Below, piece after piece: positions 18,897-29,630 of a DNA stretch of 64,000 nucleotides. A program made the position numbers and the translations under genes. How positions within the stretch are numbered: the stretch's first letter is position 1; every line of letters begins with the position of its first letter. Below the pieces are notes generated by a model. That model worked only from the letters and a program-made list of their open reading frames with translations, searched no databases and was not told where the DNA came from. The DNA is from Stereocaulon alpinum. Lineage: Eukaryota; Ascomycota; Lecanoromycetes; Lecanorales; Stereocaulaceae. The DNA lies in contig JAEUBA010000001.1 in the NCBI GenBank assembly GCA_018257865.1, forward strand, positions 1,178,001 to 1,242,000. Direction: 5' to 3'.

Positions 18897-20794
18897 ATGA
18901 CTGCTCCTCTTACGAATGGCTCCCTGAACCAACGCAAGGTGGCGTTACATACACTTACAGGCCTGAAACGCTGGTCATGTCACAGTCGCGAGCTGCCTCG
19001 TAAGCTCCCAGAGTCTCCTGCAATGGCCTTTACTGAACAGGAAGCAGCTGTCAACCAGGTGAAGGCCCTGCACGTTTACGACTTCGATAATACATGTTAG
19101 CAGCCACCAAGAATTGACATAAGAACAGAGCTCACCTACAGCAGTGTTCATGAGCCCCTTGCCAAGTCGAAAATTATGGAATGACCACACCGTAGGCTTT
19201 CTACAGACACAAGAGTGCTTCACCAACGGAGGATGGTGGCACGATCAGCGTATCTTGGAGGCTACTGGTCAGGGAATCGAGAGAGAAGAGTCCAAAGCAT
19301 GGGCGGGCTGGTGGAATCAAACAATAGTACGCGTTGTAGCATGCAGGAAAAGGCAAGGTTAACAAGGTGAAGGTAGACCTTGTGGAGCTCAGCGTCCAAC
19401 AGGAGGACGCCCTTACTGTGCTCCTTACTGGTCGAGCTGAACACAACTTTGCGGAGCTCATCAAGCGCATCGTCACTAGCAAGAAGCTTGCCTTCGACAT
19501 GATCTGCTTAAAGCCGGAAGCAGGGCCTAACAACCAAAAGTTTCGATCTACCATGCATTACAAGCAAGCAATCCTGGAAGACCTAGTTCACACCTACAAA
19601 GACGCTGACCAGCTACGGATATATGAAGACAGGCCAAAACAGTGAGTGCTCTGCCAACCCGTTGGCGAGAGCTTGCACTAACTACTCTGTAGCACGAAAG
19701 CCTTCAAGGACTTCTTTGAGATCTTCAATAGAGATCTTCAAGCTGCAGGAGGGGCCGCTCCACGCAAGCCTATAACGGCCGACGTAGTCCAAGTGGCAGA
19801 CACAGTGACAACACTGGACCCAGTCATTGAGGCTTCAGAAGTCCAACGTATGATCAATGATCACAATGCTCAAACGAAAGACAAAAAGATGTTGGAGATG
19901 AAGCGCACAGTCTACTACACCGGCTACCTTCTAAACTCTACAGATACTGCCAAGTTGCTCACCCTGGTGAAGACGCCCCAGAATATGCACGAGAGTGATG
20001 TCAGATACCTTTCCAACAACATCCTCATTACTTTTGGGCCCGCCCCAGCCAGCATACTCAACAAAGTTGGTGGCATGGGACACATACAGAGTTGGCAGGT
20101 GACTGCCTTCGGGACGTTTGAAAACAAAGTGTGGGCAGCACGGGTTGCCCCTGTCCCATCTATATCTGTATACCATACCGACAACCATGTTCCTTTCGTT
20201 CTGCTCGCCCACCACAGAGGGGCGCGACCTAGTGATGCTAATCGGATACAGAACTGGCAGCCGGTCAGTGCAGACAAACAATATGTGATCCAGACAACAG
20301 TCGGCGAGAAAGTCCAATTGCGAGTCGAGCCTGAGAAAGAGGGTGAAAGCGAGTACGACAGTCTGTTCGATCGCAATGGCAAGTACCTGAAAAGGCAACA
20401 CAGTCCACCATCAGGACCGCAAATAAACCACAGGCCACATGCCAACGATGAGAACCGAAGACCTAATGGTCCAAGCGGTAACCACAAAGGTGGCAACCAA
20501 AACCAGAACCGCGGCCGTGGAGGGGGTGGCGGAGGTCGAGGTGGAGGTAATAATAATAATCGTGGTGGACGAGGAGGTGGTTCTGGTCGAGGCGGAGGTG
20601 GTAATAACAGGGGAAGGGGAGGTGGTGGGCAACGAGGCTATAAGTCTCTCGACGATGTCGGCTCCGGTGGTGGCCGCTACAACGGGCAAAGAGGGGAGCC
20701 TAATTATGATGACTACGTGCCGAACGGCGATGGGTATAATGCTGCGTTTCCAGCTCTCGCAAATGGATCTGGGGGGTTGCCGTATGGCAAATGA
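18897..20794 (+). CDS. HAD-superfamily 'Swiss army knife' RNA-repair-like protein with RGG tail
   Basis: 567 aa. Exons 18897-18999, 19048-19095, 19145-19326, 19373-19641 and 19693-20794; the fourth could start at 19367 instead. HAD motif I is HVYDFDNT (nucleophile Asp in DxDxT), split from LFMSPLP by an intron directly after the motif. Motif II is VLLTGR; an acidic motif is IYEDRPKH. A conserved middle domain follows (TVYYTGYLLNS; ILITFGPAP; WQVTAFG; NHVPFVLLAHHRGARP). The end is RGG/GRGG-rich with Asn (about residues 455-520), typical of RNA-binding tails. This fungal family was named for a resemblance to RNA-repair phosphatases; biochemical function unproven. An in-frame ATG at 18873 would add eight residues. 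Confidence 0.85.
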
Positions 20795-21226
20795 GTGCAA
20801 AGCAGCATTGCATGCAAGGGGCTACGGGATACAAGGGAGTTGGTCACGCCAAGGTAGGCTTATGATACCATGTACATTGATTGCGTGGGCATCAACATCT
20901 GTTTACGAACAAAATCTCTGGAGGATTGTATATGTCATTCTGTGCATTATGTTCCTTCTATCTGTCCATCTATCAAGGCATGATGATAGATGCTTTCAAA
21001 ACATCATTGTGGAGCCATGTATCCAGCGTTGTGTCGGCCTAGAACCCCTGGAAATGCAATCTCAACGCTCCAATATGCACTGTACAAGCGGCCTAAGAGA
21101 TGGGTATATTTCCTCTTTTCCACCGGTATGGACCCAAATGCTCGCTGAAAGTCGTTATGATTGGTCAAATCTCGCCCTCGTCATCTTCATTCTATCTCCA
21201 ATCCAATTTCTCCGTCCACAGATCTA
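20795..21226. other. Convergent 3' intergenic region
   Basis: Between the HAD/RGG gene and FIG1. No gene seen. Confidence 0.4.
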
Positions 21227-22155
21227 TCAATCATCCGTTAATTTGTCGAATAGCTGGATACTTAGTATCATAACTAGCAACCCGATCGTAACCACTATCA
21301 GCAGCGAGAATCCAAACCATCCTAGCACCATGGCCGTCGTACCGACTCCACTTTTCACACTTCCGTTTCCTAAATCTTGCGCTATCGTACTTGCTGCCAC
21401 TGATGCCGTATGCTGCCATAGTACGGAAACAAGGACAAATATTGATGCAACGAATATGAGGGCCAGGGAGACTTGTGACACGGGTCTCGAAGGGAAGGGT
21501 TTGACGTCTCTGATTTCGGAGCCGTCGTCGTTGGTTTCTTCGTGCCAGCCTGGGAAGGTGGCGAGAAGGAGGAAACAGAGGAAGGCGAGGATGATGGCGA
21601 CGATACTGTGAGAGGTGTTAGTGATAATGGTCTATGCTCCAGAGATGAAAGGAGAGATGGTACTCACATTAAGTATGGGAACACGATACTGTCTTTGAAC
21701 GTCGATGCAACCCAAATCAGATTCAGCGGATCCTGATCCACCGACACCTGGGTCGCCAGACTCGTTGCATTGTTCGAGCACAAGAAGGCACCTCCATCTG
21801 GATTGATACAGATGCCGAAATACCCGACCCGAACTTCGAGTTGTGCCCGGCCAACTATATTTGCGATTGCAGTCGTGACCCCTGGGTCAACTTGAGCAGG
21901 AGCGAAGTTTGGTGGATATGATTTGTAGTAGAGGGAGATGAGGAAGATGTTGGGAATTTGAGGTGATGAGGATGAGCAGCCTGCTAGGAGGAGGGAGAGC
22001 AGGATGATCGCTATGGCGATTAGGATCATGAGAATGTGGTGGTAGCCGATTGATGGTATTATTCCTGTGACCACAGGTTAGCTGACAGAGTCATTCTCCA
22101 GAGGCATTGAGAAGGACGTACGGGTAAACCCCACAGCAAACCTCATGTTCGCCAT
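21227..22155 (-). CDS. FIG1: Fig1-family Ca2+ regulator and membrane fusion protein
   Basis: 269 aa, claudin-like four-pass membrane protein. In yeast Fig1 acts in low-affinity Ca2+ uptake and cell fusion during mating; in filamentous fungi it affects mating and development. Exons (minus) 22155-22122, 22064-21668 and 21605-21227; the first codes only 11 residues plus one base. Membrane spans: about residues 21-42 (ILMILIAIAIILLSLLLAGC), 144-163 (IIVAIILAFLCFLLLATF), 187-208 and 236-260. The large loop before span 2 holds the family signature VGYFGICINPDGG with FLCSNN. No sign of truncation. Confidence 0.9.
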
Positions 22156-23027
22156 CTTGACTGTCTTGCAGGCTCACTGCCTACTCCGCAAAGGGCGACG
22201 ACCCTCTGTTCCTCCACGCACTTGTCCTTCGAAAAGGACAATGCCCTTGTTGACGCTCAGTCCTTGTAGATGTCTTCGATTACCCTTGGAATGTATCGTA
22301 GTATTTTCAGGCTAGATTGAGGAATGCTGCGAGGAGAAATTCGGCTCTACAGATTTTTCGGAGAGCGGTATAAAGAGCGTAGAATGTCGGACTTCTGAAA
22401 GTGGTCAGATAGTATTCACTTCAAGCATCATGATGATAAGGTAGAGTATCCTGATGGCAATTGCAGATGTTTCCTTCAAAGTAGAACAAGCCTAGCCAGA
22501 ATCCCTCAGACGCGCACCAAGTAATACTCCCAAGCAAGCTGTGGCGGGAGATGGCAGGAGGCAGGTTGGGAAGGCTGGGGCTGGGGACGGCTTTTTCCGT
22601 AAATAGTCCGTTGCTGGGGAACGCGATAAGGTTTCGGGGAGCCACATGGGCGGCGCGCCAAGGCCAATTAGATCCGGGTTCTAAAGCGCCTCTGACATCG
22701 TAAACTTGATTTGGCCATTTCAATTGACTTGGGCTCATGGTGACAATGTGGCAGCATCTGACTGGCCCATTGCATATTTGTTGATTGATGGCTAGGCGCT
22801 CTAATGCCTACAAGAGCGTTCGTTGATGCTGGATCTGTTTCGCGCAAGACAACGGATGAGTGAAGAGCTGTAGAGCTTCGTAGGTGCCAAAGGTTTCGTA
22901 TGAGCAGCCACATTGATTCACCTCTGGCTGCTCTGGCTGCGCAATACAGTCCCACAAATAGCTACTTACCCACCCATAACAGAACAATACGTACGTATAC
23001 TTAATTGTATCCTAGCTGAAGGAGTTC
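22156..23027. other. Intergenic, FIG1 promoter and SLD2 3' side
   Basis: Two minus-strand genes flank 870 bases. No supported gene inside. A perfect 12-base palindrome ATACGTACGTAT is at 22987-22998, 30 bases past the SLD2 stop. Confidence 0.45.
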
Positions 23028-24523
23028 TCACTGCCGCCTTCGTCCAAACCTGCCACCTCTCTTTCCCTTGCTTTGCTTGTTCTTGATCTTCAGCGCCCTG
23101 AAATTTGCGTGAGCCGTCGCACTGATCTTCCTCCTAGCCTTTGCTACGAAGCCTTCCTTCTTTTCTCCAATTTTCTCCTTACTCTTGCTTTTGTGATCCT
23201 CAGACTCCTGCAGCTCGTCTTCGTAATCATCTTCATCGCCGTCTAGCACTTGCTCTGTAGCCCGAGTTTCCTCCACCACAGCTGGCTCGCCGTCTCCTTC
23301 GCTGTCCATGTCACCCTTCCATGCCGGCTCCGGCTTCCACTTTGCGACGTTTGGTCTCATAAGCACCCTTCTCGTCGTTCGCTTCTGCCCTTTCTTCTTC
23401 CAAACCTTTAGTGGCTTTCCATCTCTCCCTTTTCCTTCCTTCTCAATTTCGCTATCCTCGCTTTCTTCGCCGCCATCGGGTCCAAGAGGCATATCGGGCC
23501 TTTGACTGTCGTCCACAAGATTTTTTGGTTGGCCGGCCTTGTTGCTAGGAGCACAATCTCCTTCCATCTCCCGGAGCATCTCTAAGTCCTCATCTAACTT
23601 CTCATCTTCAATTTGCCGCAACCCTTTCACCAGGGCGCTCAGTCCTCTGCCTGCCGGTCTCGGAAGCTTGCGTACCGCAACTGGGCTCCAGGAGAGGTCC
23701 TCTTCGAAACCTTCATTCTCCTTCCCCGTGAAAGTGCGCTGGCTATCGCGCCGAAGGAAAGCAGGTGTGTCGTCGAAGCGTAGTTTCGAGACGCCCCTCC
23801 GCGAAATGGGTGTATTGCTGTTCAGGATACGGTTGGCTGAGGGTGTAAGGAATGTGTTCAAGTAGGTCTGCTTGGTTGCGCTGCACGGAGACTTGTGATG
23901 TCTTTTTCCTGTTGATGCCAGCTCCGATTCTCTACCTTGTGTAGACGGTCGCTTGGACGGTGTTACATGCGCATCACTCGCGAATAGAATCTGGGAATGG
24001 CACTTTGAGGGTGTCTTGCTTTTGGAGCCAGTGGAGAGACGGTCAAAGAGTCCCAGGACCTGGCCATCTTTCTGAGGGGTGGGGCCAATGGAAGTTCGAT
24101 GTGTGGTGGGTGACAGGTATGTAGATGTTGGCGGATCGTATGTAGCGATGATGGAGTCGTGAATAGAATGGTTGGATTTCAATCGCTTGCTGGGCGTGTG
24201 ACTGGAAGGAGGAGGGTTTATTGTAGTTGAGCGGTGACGCTTCTTTGTAGGCGTGGCAGCTTTAGAAGATGGAGGCTGCTGTGTAGGGTATCGCAGCTTG
24301 TTGTATTGCTTATATTTCTCCTCTGGATCATGTCAATCCATAGTAGAGAGTACCGGTCATGGAAGACTATACCTATGTCGGAATGCTGCTTGATGTCTTC
24401 GCGTCCTGCCTTGCGGCCTTCGTGAGCGGCAGCGAACGAGGTCTCCCATTGCTTCAAATCTTGGCGCAGAGCTGTTACAATGACTTGTGCCTCTGTACTG
24501 AGCTCGCTACTTGAAGAAGCCAT
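23028..24523 (-). CDS. SLD2: DNA replication regulator Sld2 (Drc1)
   Basis: 481 aa. In yeast, CDK-phosphorylated Sld2 binds Dpb11 to start replication. Exons (minus) 24523-24373 and 24322-23028; the intron starts GTATAG, ends ATCCAG. The conserved N-terminus is LRQDLKQWETSFAAAHEGRK followed by AGREDIK and YKQYNKLR. The middle is rich in CDK-type S/T-P sites (TPTKK, TPSKR, TPQKD, TPSKC, WSPVA, DTPAF). The conserved block is GRGLSALVKGLRQIEDEKLD. The C-terminal part is basic with KVWKKKGQKRTTRRV and RPNVAKWKPEP, ending in Lys/Arg-rich sequence. An MCB box lies 83 bases upstream of the ATG, consistent with G1/S expression. Confidence 0.9.
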
Positions 24524-24605
24524 AATTCGAACTCCAAGGGCTCTATCAAGTCAACAAGAGAAAGGCATCTGAATTTCAGCCACGGCCGGGCCGCGTCGCG
24601 GGGTC

Positions 24606-24611
24606 ACGCGT
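24606..24611 (-). promoter_or_regulatory. MCB-like element (ACGCGT) upstream of SLD2
   Basis: ACGCGT, the MluI cell-cycle box bound by MBF in yeasts, sits 83 bases before the SLD2 start in a GC-rich patch. Role is inferred from motif, position and target type. Confidence 0.5.
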
Positions 24612-24752
24612 TTTCCGCCAAGGCTGCCCCACTAGCTAAGGCAGCTGAAGTCCTCCTACAAACATTTTTCATGGCTTCTGTATGTAGCAACCATGGGAAA
24701 GTCCTTTGCATTACTTTTACAAAGATACTTTTGATGGCCGCTGGAAACTCTT

Positions 24753-25352
24753 TTATCCTTTTCTCAACTGGTCCCTAACCCGCATCAACGCCTTTCCCAA
24801 TTTATTCTCACCCCACTGCTTCTCGTTCCCCAGCGCATGCTCACTATCAAAACCAATCCCCCAAACCTTATCATTAGGACTCGTCTCAACGATCTCCCTA
24901 TCGCCAGTCCCCAGCAAAATCTCTTTCAACCGCTGATCTTGCGAGAACTTCAACAGGTTCGCCCTCTCAACCACACCGTCACAATTCGCATCCCAAACCT
25001 CCTGATCGAATTTCTTCACCTGCCTTCCTAGTGCCTTCGACTCCCCGGGTCCTGATGTGGCGAGTATTTTCTTTGCGACCTCATCGTCGCCCATGAGAAG
25101 TGCTTTAAAGTACATCATATACTGCTCTGTGGTGTGGAACTGAAGGGGCTTGCCGGTTTCTTCGTGGGCGGATTCGGGATTGGTGAAGGGTGAGGGATAC
25201 CATTGTTGGAGGCAGACTTCTGGTTGGGGACCTTCGTAGCCAAAAAAGAAGACGTATTTGTCTGTGACGAGGGGAGGGAGATCTTGGGCGTGTTGGAGCG
25301 AGGCGGGGAGGTTGGGCGTGTTGTCGCCTACCCAGCGTGGTCCTCCAGGCAT
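24753..25352 (-). CDS. NADAR-domain (YbiA-like) protein
   Basis: 199 aa starting at MPGGPRW (25352); an in-frame codon further upstream would add 19 residues with a hydrophobic start. It is a single-domain NADAR protein. Bacterial and plant members split N-glycosidic bonds in damaged riboflavin intermediates, and others remove ADP-ribose from nucleic acid. Signatures: KYVFFFGYEGP, then QQWYPSPF, TTEQYMMYFKALLMGDDE, ALGRQVKKFDQEVWD, LLKFSQDQRLKEILLGTGD, IVETSPNDKVWGIG and the end WGENKLGKALMRVRDQL. All blocks are present, so the fold should be complete and active. Which substrate it acts on in fungi is not known to me. Divergent from MOG1. Confidence 0.9.
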   Translation of the reverse strand: MPGGPRWVGDNTPNLPASLQHAQDLPPLVTDKYVFFFGYEGPQPEVCLQQWYPSPFTNPESAHEETGKPLQFHTTEQYMMYFKALLMGDDEVAKKILATSGPGESKALGRQVKKFDQEVWDANCDGVVERANLLKFSQDQRLKEILLGTGDREIVETSPNDKVWGIGFDSEHALGNEKQWGENKLGKALMRVRDQLRKG

Positions 25353-25851
25353 GGTTGCTATTGAAGAGACGTAGACGTAATACACAAAGACGTTGAATGG
25401 TAGAGGCAATGATCAGGAACATTTTCGGAATATTGAACCCAATCCAAGCCACATGCCCGGGCTGGGGGATGTGCGGGGAAGGCTGCGCTCTCTGATATTG
25501 GGCTACCTGTGTACCCTGAATGCGCTTGTAACCCTGAACTCGGGTTCAAAGCATAGCTTCGACTTGTATTCATTCAACCGAAGTCTAACCCAAGTCTATT
25601 TGTTCGTAAAAGTCAACAGGCAGCATTGATGTTATAGGAGTTACGGGTACCTGATTGTGGCCTGACTCGCTGCCTGCTCTGCCTAGACCTGTAAAGCGAC
25701 TTGTGCAACATTTACAAGACTATATAGCAGCGACCATGGATCTTTCAAGCCCCAGGACTCGTGCTTCGGCTTCTGAGATCCCTTGATCAAATATTTGAAT
25801 CGGTAAACACCGCCACAACAACTACCAGACTTGTCAACATCAGAGCCCAGA
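25353..25851. other. Divergent promoter region, NADAR / MOG1
   Basis: 500 bases between start codons. No gene seen. It would carry both promoters. Confidence 0.4.
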
Positions 25852-26864
25852 ATGGCAACAGAATTCAAGCATACAGAGCTCTTTGGAGGTGCTATCACAG
25901 CCAACATACCCTCTGGATTCGCCGATGTTAGGTAAGTGACATATTTCTTTCTGTCAAATGCTTTTCTGTCAGTTTGAATTATCCTTCTTTCCAATTCAGA
26001 TCCAGAAAAAACATAAGGAGAGACCAAACTCAGTCTCCTCCGTCATCATCTCAATTTCCCCCATCCCAGTCCTCTGGATATACTCCACAACGTCACCCAT
26101 CCTCTTTCCTCAAAGACTACTCCAATTCCCATCAAGAAAACCCAAATCCCCATTGCCTCAATCTCAACAGAGCACCTCCCCCAAGGACATCCAAGCTGAC
26201 CGTCCCCCTCCATCCACTCACAGCACAATCCGCCAAGTCCCCGACAACCAAGAAGTCTACCTCGACTCCAACGGCTTCACCTCCCTAACAATCGACCTCA
26301 CCGAGCGCGTAACGCACTTCTCAACCGACAAAGAAGCGCTAGAATACCATTTCGACGACATCATTGCCGAAGGCGATACCAAGCAAGTACTAGCTATCCA
26401 CGAGAACGTGAAGTTGGTGAAATTTCCGTAAGTGCCCATCCCACATCTAGGATCGTCGTGCTTCCCTTCTTGTTGCCTCCTCTCGGTTTTCGTATAATTG
26501 AAATTGCCATCCAACCCGAACTAACCCCCCTTCTTCCTTTCCTGACAGACCCACCACCCCCATCCTCTCCCTCCTAGCAAAAACAACACCCTCCCTCCCC
26601 GCTCCAGGAGTGTCTAAAAGACCACACGCCCCAACAAGCACAGACATCCATCTCACGCTCATCAGACTAGTGGAGCAAAGCACCGATATAGTAATCACAC
26701 TCAACGTACCGCATATTCCTGGAGAAGCAGAAGCAGAAGCGGAAGGTGTTGGGGAGGAGGAGAGTAGTGAGCGGACTGAGAAGGCAGTGCGGATGAAGGA
26801 GGCTTGGGAAGGGGTTGTGGGGAGTTTGGAGGTTAGGGATTGGGGGCTTTTTGGGGAGGAGTGA
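25852..26864 (+). CDS. MOG1: Ran-interacting nuclear import factor Mog1
   Basis: 199 aa. Mog1 binds Ran and helps nuclear import. Exons 25852-25931, 26224-26427 and 26549-26864. N-terminus KHTELFGGAITANIPSGFAD; splicing across intron 1 gives DV-S-TIRQVPDNQEVYL, which matches the family core (yeast: DASTLREVPDTQEVYV). Further blocks: TDIHLTLIRLVEQSTDIVIT with LNVPHIPGE, and the end EVRDWGLFGEE. An Ala-Glu repeat follows NVPHIPGE. Intron 1 is 292 bases, about six times the local norm, and its 3' half is open in frame with exon 2. Confidence 0.9.
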
Positions 26865-27173
26865 GGGGATGGGAGGGGTTGTTGGGGAGGACTGTGATGG
26901 GAAAGGCTGGGGAGGGTAGATGAGGTGTGTAGACTAGTATGGGGAAGTGACTGAGGACAGTCGAAGAAGGACATGGGATAGGATATGAAGTGTTGTTATA
27001 GAACACACTGATATCACGTGAACTCCGTACACTACAAATTCGCCAATTGTGCGTGGGGATTAATCAGATCTGATGTTTGCCGCATAGGCTATGAACGCTA
27101 TGATCAGACTCGGAAATGAAGGTGTGTGATACAGGTCCGACTCCTACGATGCAACCAAAACGCCCGGCAAATT
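26865..27173. other. Convergent 3' intergenic region
   Basis: Between MOG1 and the SprT-like gene. The first 100 bases are G-rich on the plus strand. No gene seen. Confidence 0.4.
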
Positions 27174-29225
27174 TCACGAAGCCAAATTCACGACATTCAA
27201 CTTCCTCACCACAGCGTCTACATCATCATCCCTATCTGCTCTCTCTTCGGATGCTGCCGCCTCAAACCTCATCTCTTCTTCGTCGACTACATTAGCCTTC
27301 TTACTTTCCTTGTATTCCCTCCCGAGGATAGCCATGATCTCTCCAAAGCCCTTTCCGGGATTTGCTTTCTTCACTCTCTCATGCTCCCTCTTCACGAATT
27401 CTTGATAGTCACTTCGTTTGCCCTCTGTTTGCCCTTTCCTAGGGGCTGGTTGCACTTGCACTAATTTGCCTTTGCAGCTTCCACATGTGTGCTTTGCAGG
27501 GTCGATGGACTTGCTGTGACGTTTGTACTCCAACTCGCACGAGTTGCAGATCCAGATGTATTTGTAGGAAATGGTGTAGGCGTGTTTGGTGGTTACATTG
27601 ATGTTGCGGTGGGAGAAGGCCTTCGTACATTTCCTGGCCCTAGGGTGTGTTGTGAGAAGATGGAGATCAAGAATATGAAGACTCTTGCTTACCACTCTTT
27701 GAACTCCTTGCCATGGGGGTTATCTTTGATGCCGCTAATCATGAAATTGGCCAAGTGACAGTATTCATGGGCAATCACATTTACAAGACGATCTTACCAT
27801 TCATCAGCTTAAAACCAGACGCAGAACAATCGTGAAACTATACCTTCGTCGTCAATAACCTTCTCCGCAAGCTCGATCGAAGCGTGGTGGCGATGTGAAG
27901 TCGTAGACACGATCCCATCAGCGTTCTTTGATAGTATATGTTCTCGTCTCCAATTGGCTCGACCAGCTGTCGAGGAAAGCTTTTTGCTCCAAATGATCTT
28001 GATCCCACCAGTAGACCCTGCTAATGCTGCAACTTGACCTTGGGCTACGGTATGATCGACTTCGGCCAAAAAGGAAGAGGCCAATGCATGCTTATCCTCA
28101 TCGAAGACTTTTCGTCGTAAGATTGCGTCTTTAGTTTTCTCGCTTAGAGTTTTCACAGGGCTTCTTCGAGGAAATTCTGAGGGTGAAAGTTCGTCTTCAT
28201 CTTCAAGTAATGAGTATCCACCAAGTTTTCGTGGTGTTTTAAGAACTTTCCTTGGTGAGTATTGTTCGTTCCAGTCATTGATAACTTCTTGACTCCAGAA
28301 AGCGTCTATGCTGAGTCTGTGAGGAGTGGGCGGTATTCGATGCTTCTTTGATGGAGACTGCAATCTAGACTTCAAGGGAGCGGATGGAGGCGTCACTGGA
28401 CGCAAAAAATCTTTCGACTTGTGTGGCGACTTCGACCGTGGAGGGGAGCTTGGAAAGGTCAGTGCTGCGAGAAAATGAGTCCATCACAGAAAATAGCACT
28501 TACAATCGTAGTCGACTAAATGACTCACTCATATCTGAAATTCCACCGGCTAGATCAGATCTTCTAGGAGGAGTTTGGCAGTCAGGTGGAGATTCTAGGC
28601 TAGCGATGGTCGAGGCCTTCTTCTTGGGTGATGTTAGATCGATCCCCTTCGAATGCTTGCGGCTCTTTGGAGACGACACCTTTGGAATTAAGGTGTAACT
28701 CTCTTTTGACAGTACGCCATCATCTTTTGACAGGTGACGAGCATTTCTCCTGCTCTGCGGCTTTGATGGGAGGACTTCATCATCACTATCAGAATCCGGT
28801 ACGATGAACCCTGAAAGATCGGTAAAAGATTCATCCTCTTCTGAATTTGGTAGACTCGCATTCGAAAAGCTCGAAGAAAACTTGCTGTAGTCCACAGAAG
28901 CCTTAGCTAATCTTCTCGGACTTGATCTAAACATCTGATTTCCGGCTGAGCATGCATTTTCGAGACCTTTCTGTCCTCCGGCATAAAATGGGTCTTCGAT
29001 CCTAGGTAGACTTAGGGAGTTGATATCAGCAGACTTCAAGGAACCTAGAGGGCGCTGCTTGCTGATCGATGGAGCTTTCTTATGGGGACTTGTCGTGCCC
29101 CTGTTGTTAGCCTTTCGAGGTGAGGTGCCACTGCCAAGCATTTCCCTCAGAGATTCTCTCTCAAGTAGGGTAGAGAGCTCGGGAAATTCATCGTCACTGT
29201 CAGTCTTTTGGTTCAATCTAGCCAT
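27174..29225 (-). CDS. SprT-like zinc protease, GCNA/ACRC type
   Basis: 630 aa. Likely a DNA-protein-crosslink protease of the GCNA group, acting in the nucleus. Exons (minus) 29225-28504, 28448-27844, 27792-27693 and 27639-27174. The first 400 residues are disordered and acidic with many Ser-Pro and basic SPRK/SPHK patches (KTDSDDEFPELSTLLERE; VPDSDSDDEVLPSK). The protease domain follows: WSKKLSSTAGRANW, ASIELAEKVIDDEDRLVNV, then IAHEYCHLANF with the HExxH zinc site, and HGKEFKEWARKC. A zinc ribbon follows (WICNSCELEYKRH ... HTCGSCKGKL). A mating ATG at 29225 was chosen because conservation and acidity begin there; 50 in-frame residues upstream look non-coding. Active site complete. Confidence 0.9.
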
Positions 29226-29630
29226 GCCTCTTTTCTCCTTGTTATACAATACGTTGATGCTGGTATAATGTTCGCTGTAATGATAGCGGTTTTCTCGAAA
29301 ACAGAGTCGTTTCCCCGGCAACGCAATCAGCCCGCTAAATTGCGCGAGGCTTTGTAGATTCCTTGTCCGCTCCACATGAGGCTACAGCATCAACGACGAA
29401 TATCAAGGAACCTTTTGTTTCTAAGCTTGCATGTCTCCTACTAATCTGGAATCGTACACGGTCATCTTCGTCTAAGACATGAGTAAAGAGAGACTGGGAA
29501 ATATAACTCCTCCGACCAACTCCAGCCCTAACCCTCTTCTCATCATCGTCTGGAGCATGTGATCCTCCCTACCGGCTTTCCTAAGCAATACACGCATGAC
29601 TCCGGATAAACGAGCCCGTTGCCCATAAGA
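29226..29630. other. Intergenic, two minus-strand genes
   Basis: Promoter region of the SprT-like gene and 3' side of the GH72 gene. No gene seen. Confidence 0.4.

Noticed and set aside
20411..21611. Long ORFs on both strands over the RGG tail of the HAD gene (129 codons minus, 390 codons plus)
   Set aside because: Shadows of the G-rich repeat; Val/Glu or Thr/Ser low complexity, and the HAD frame carries conserved domains up to its stop at 20794.
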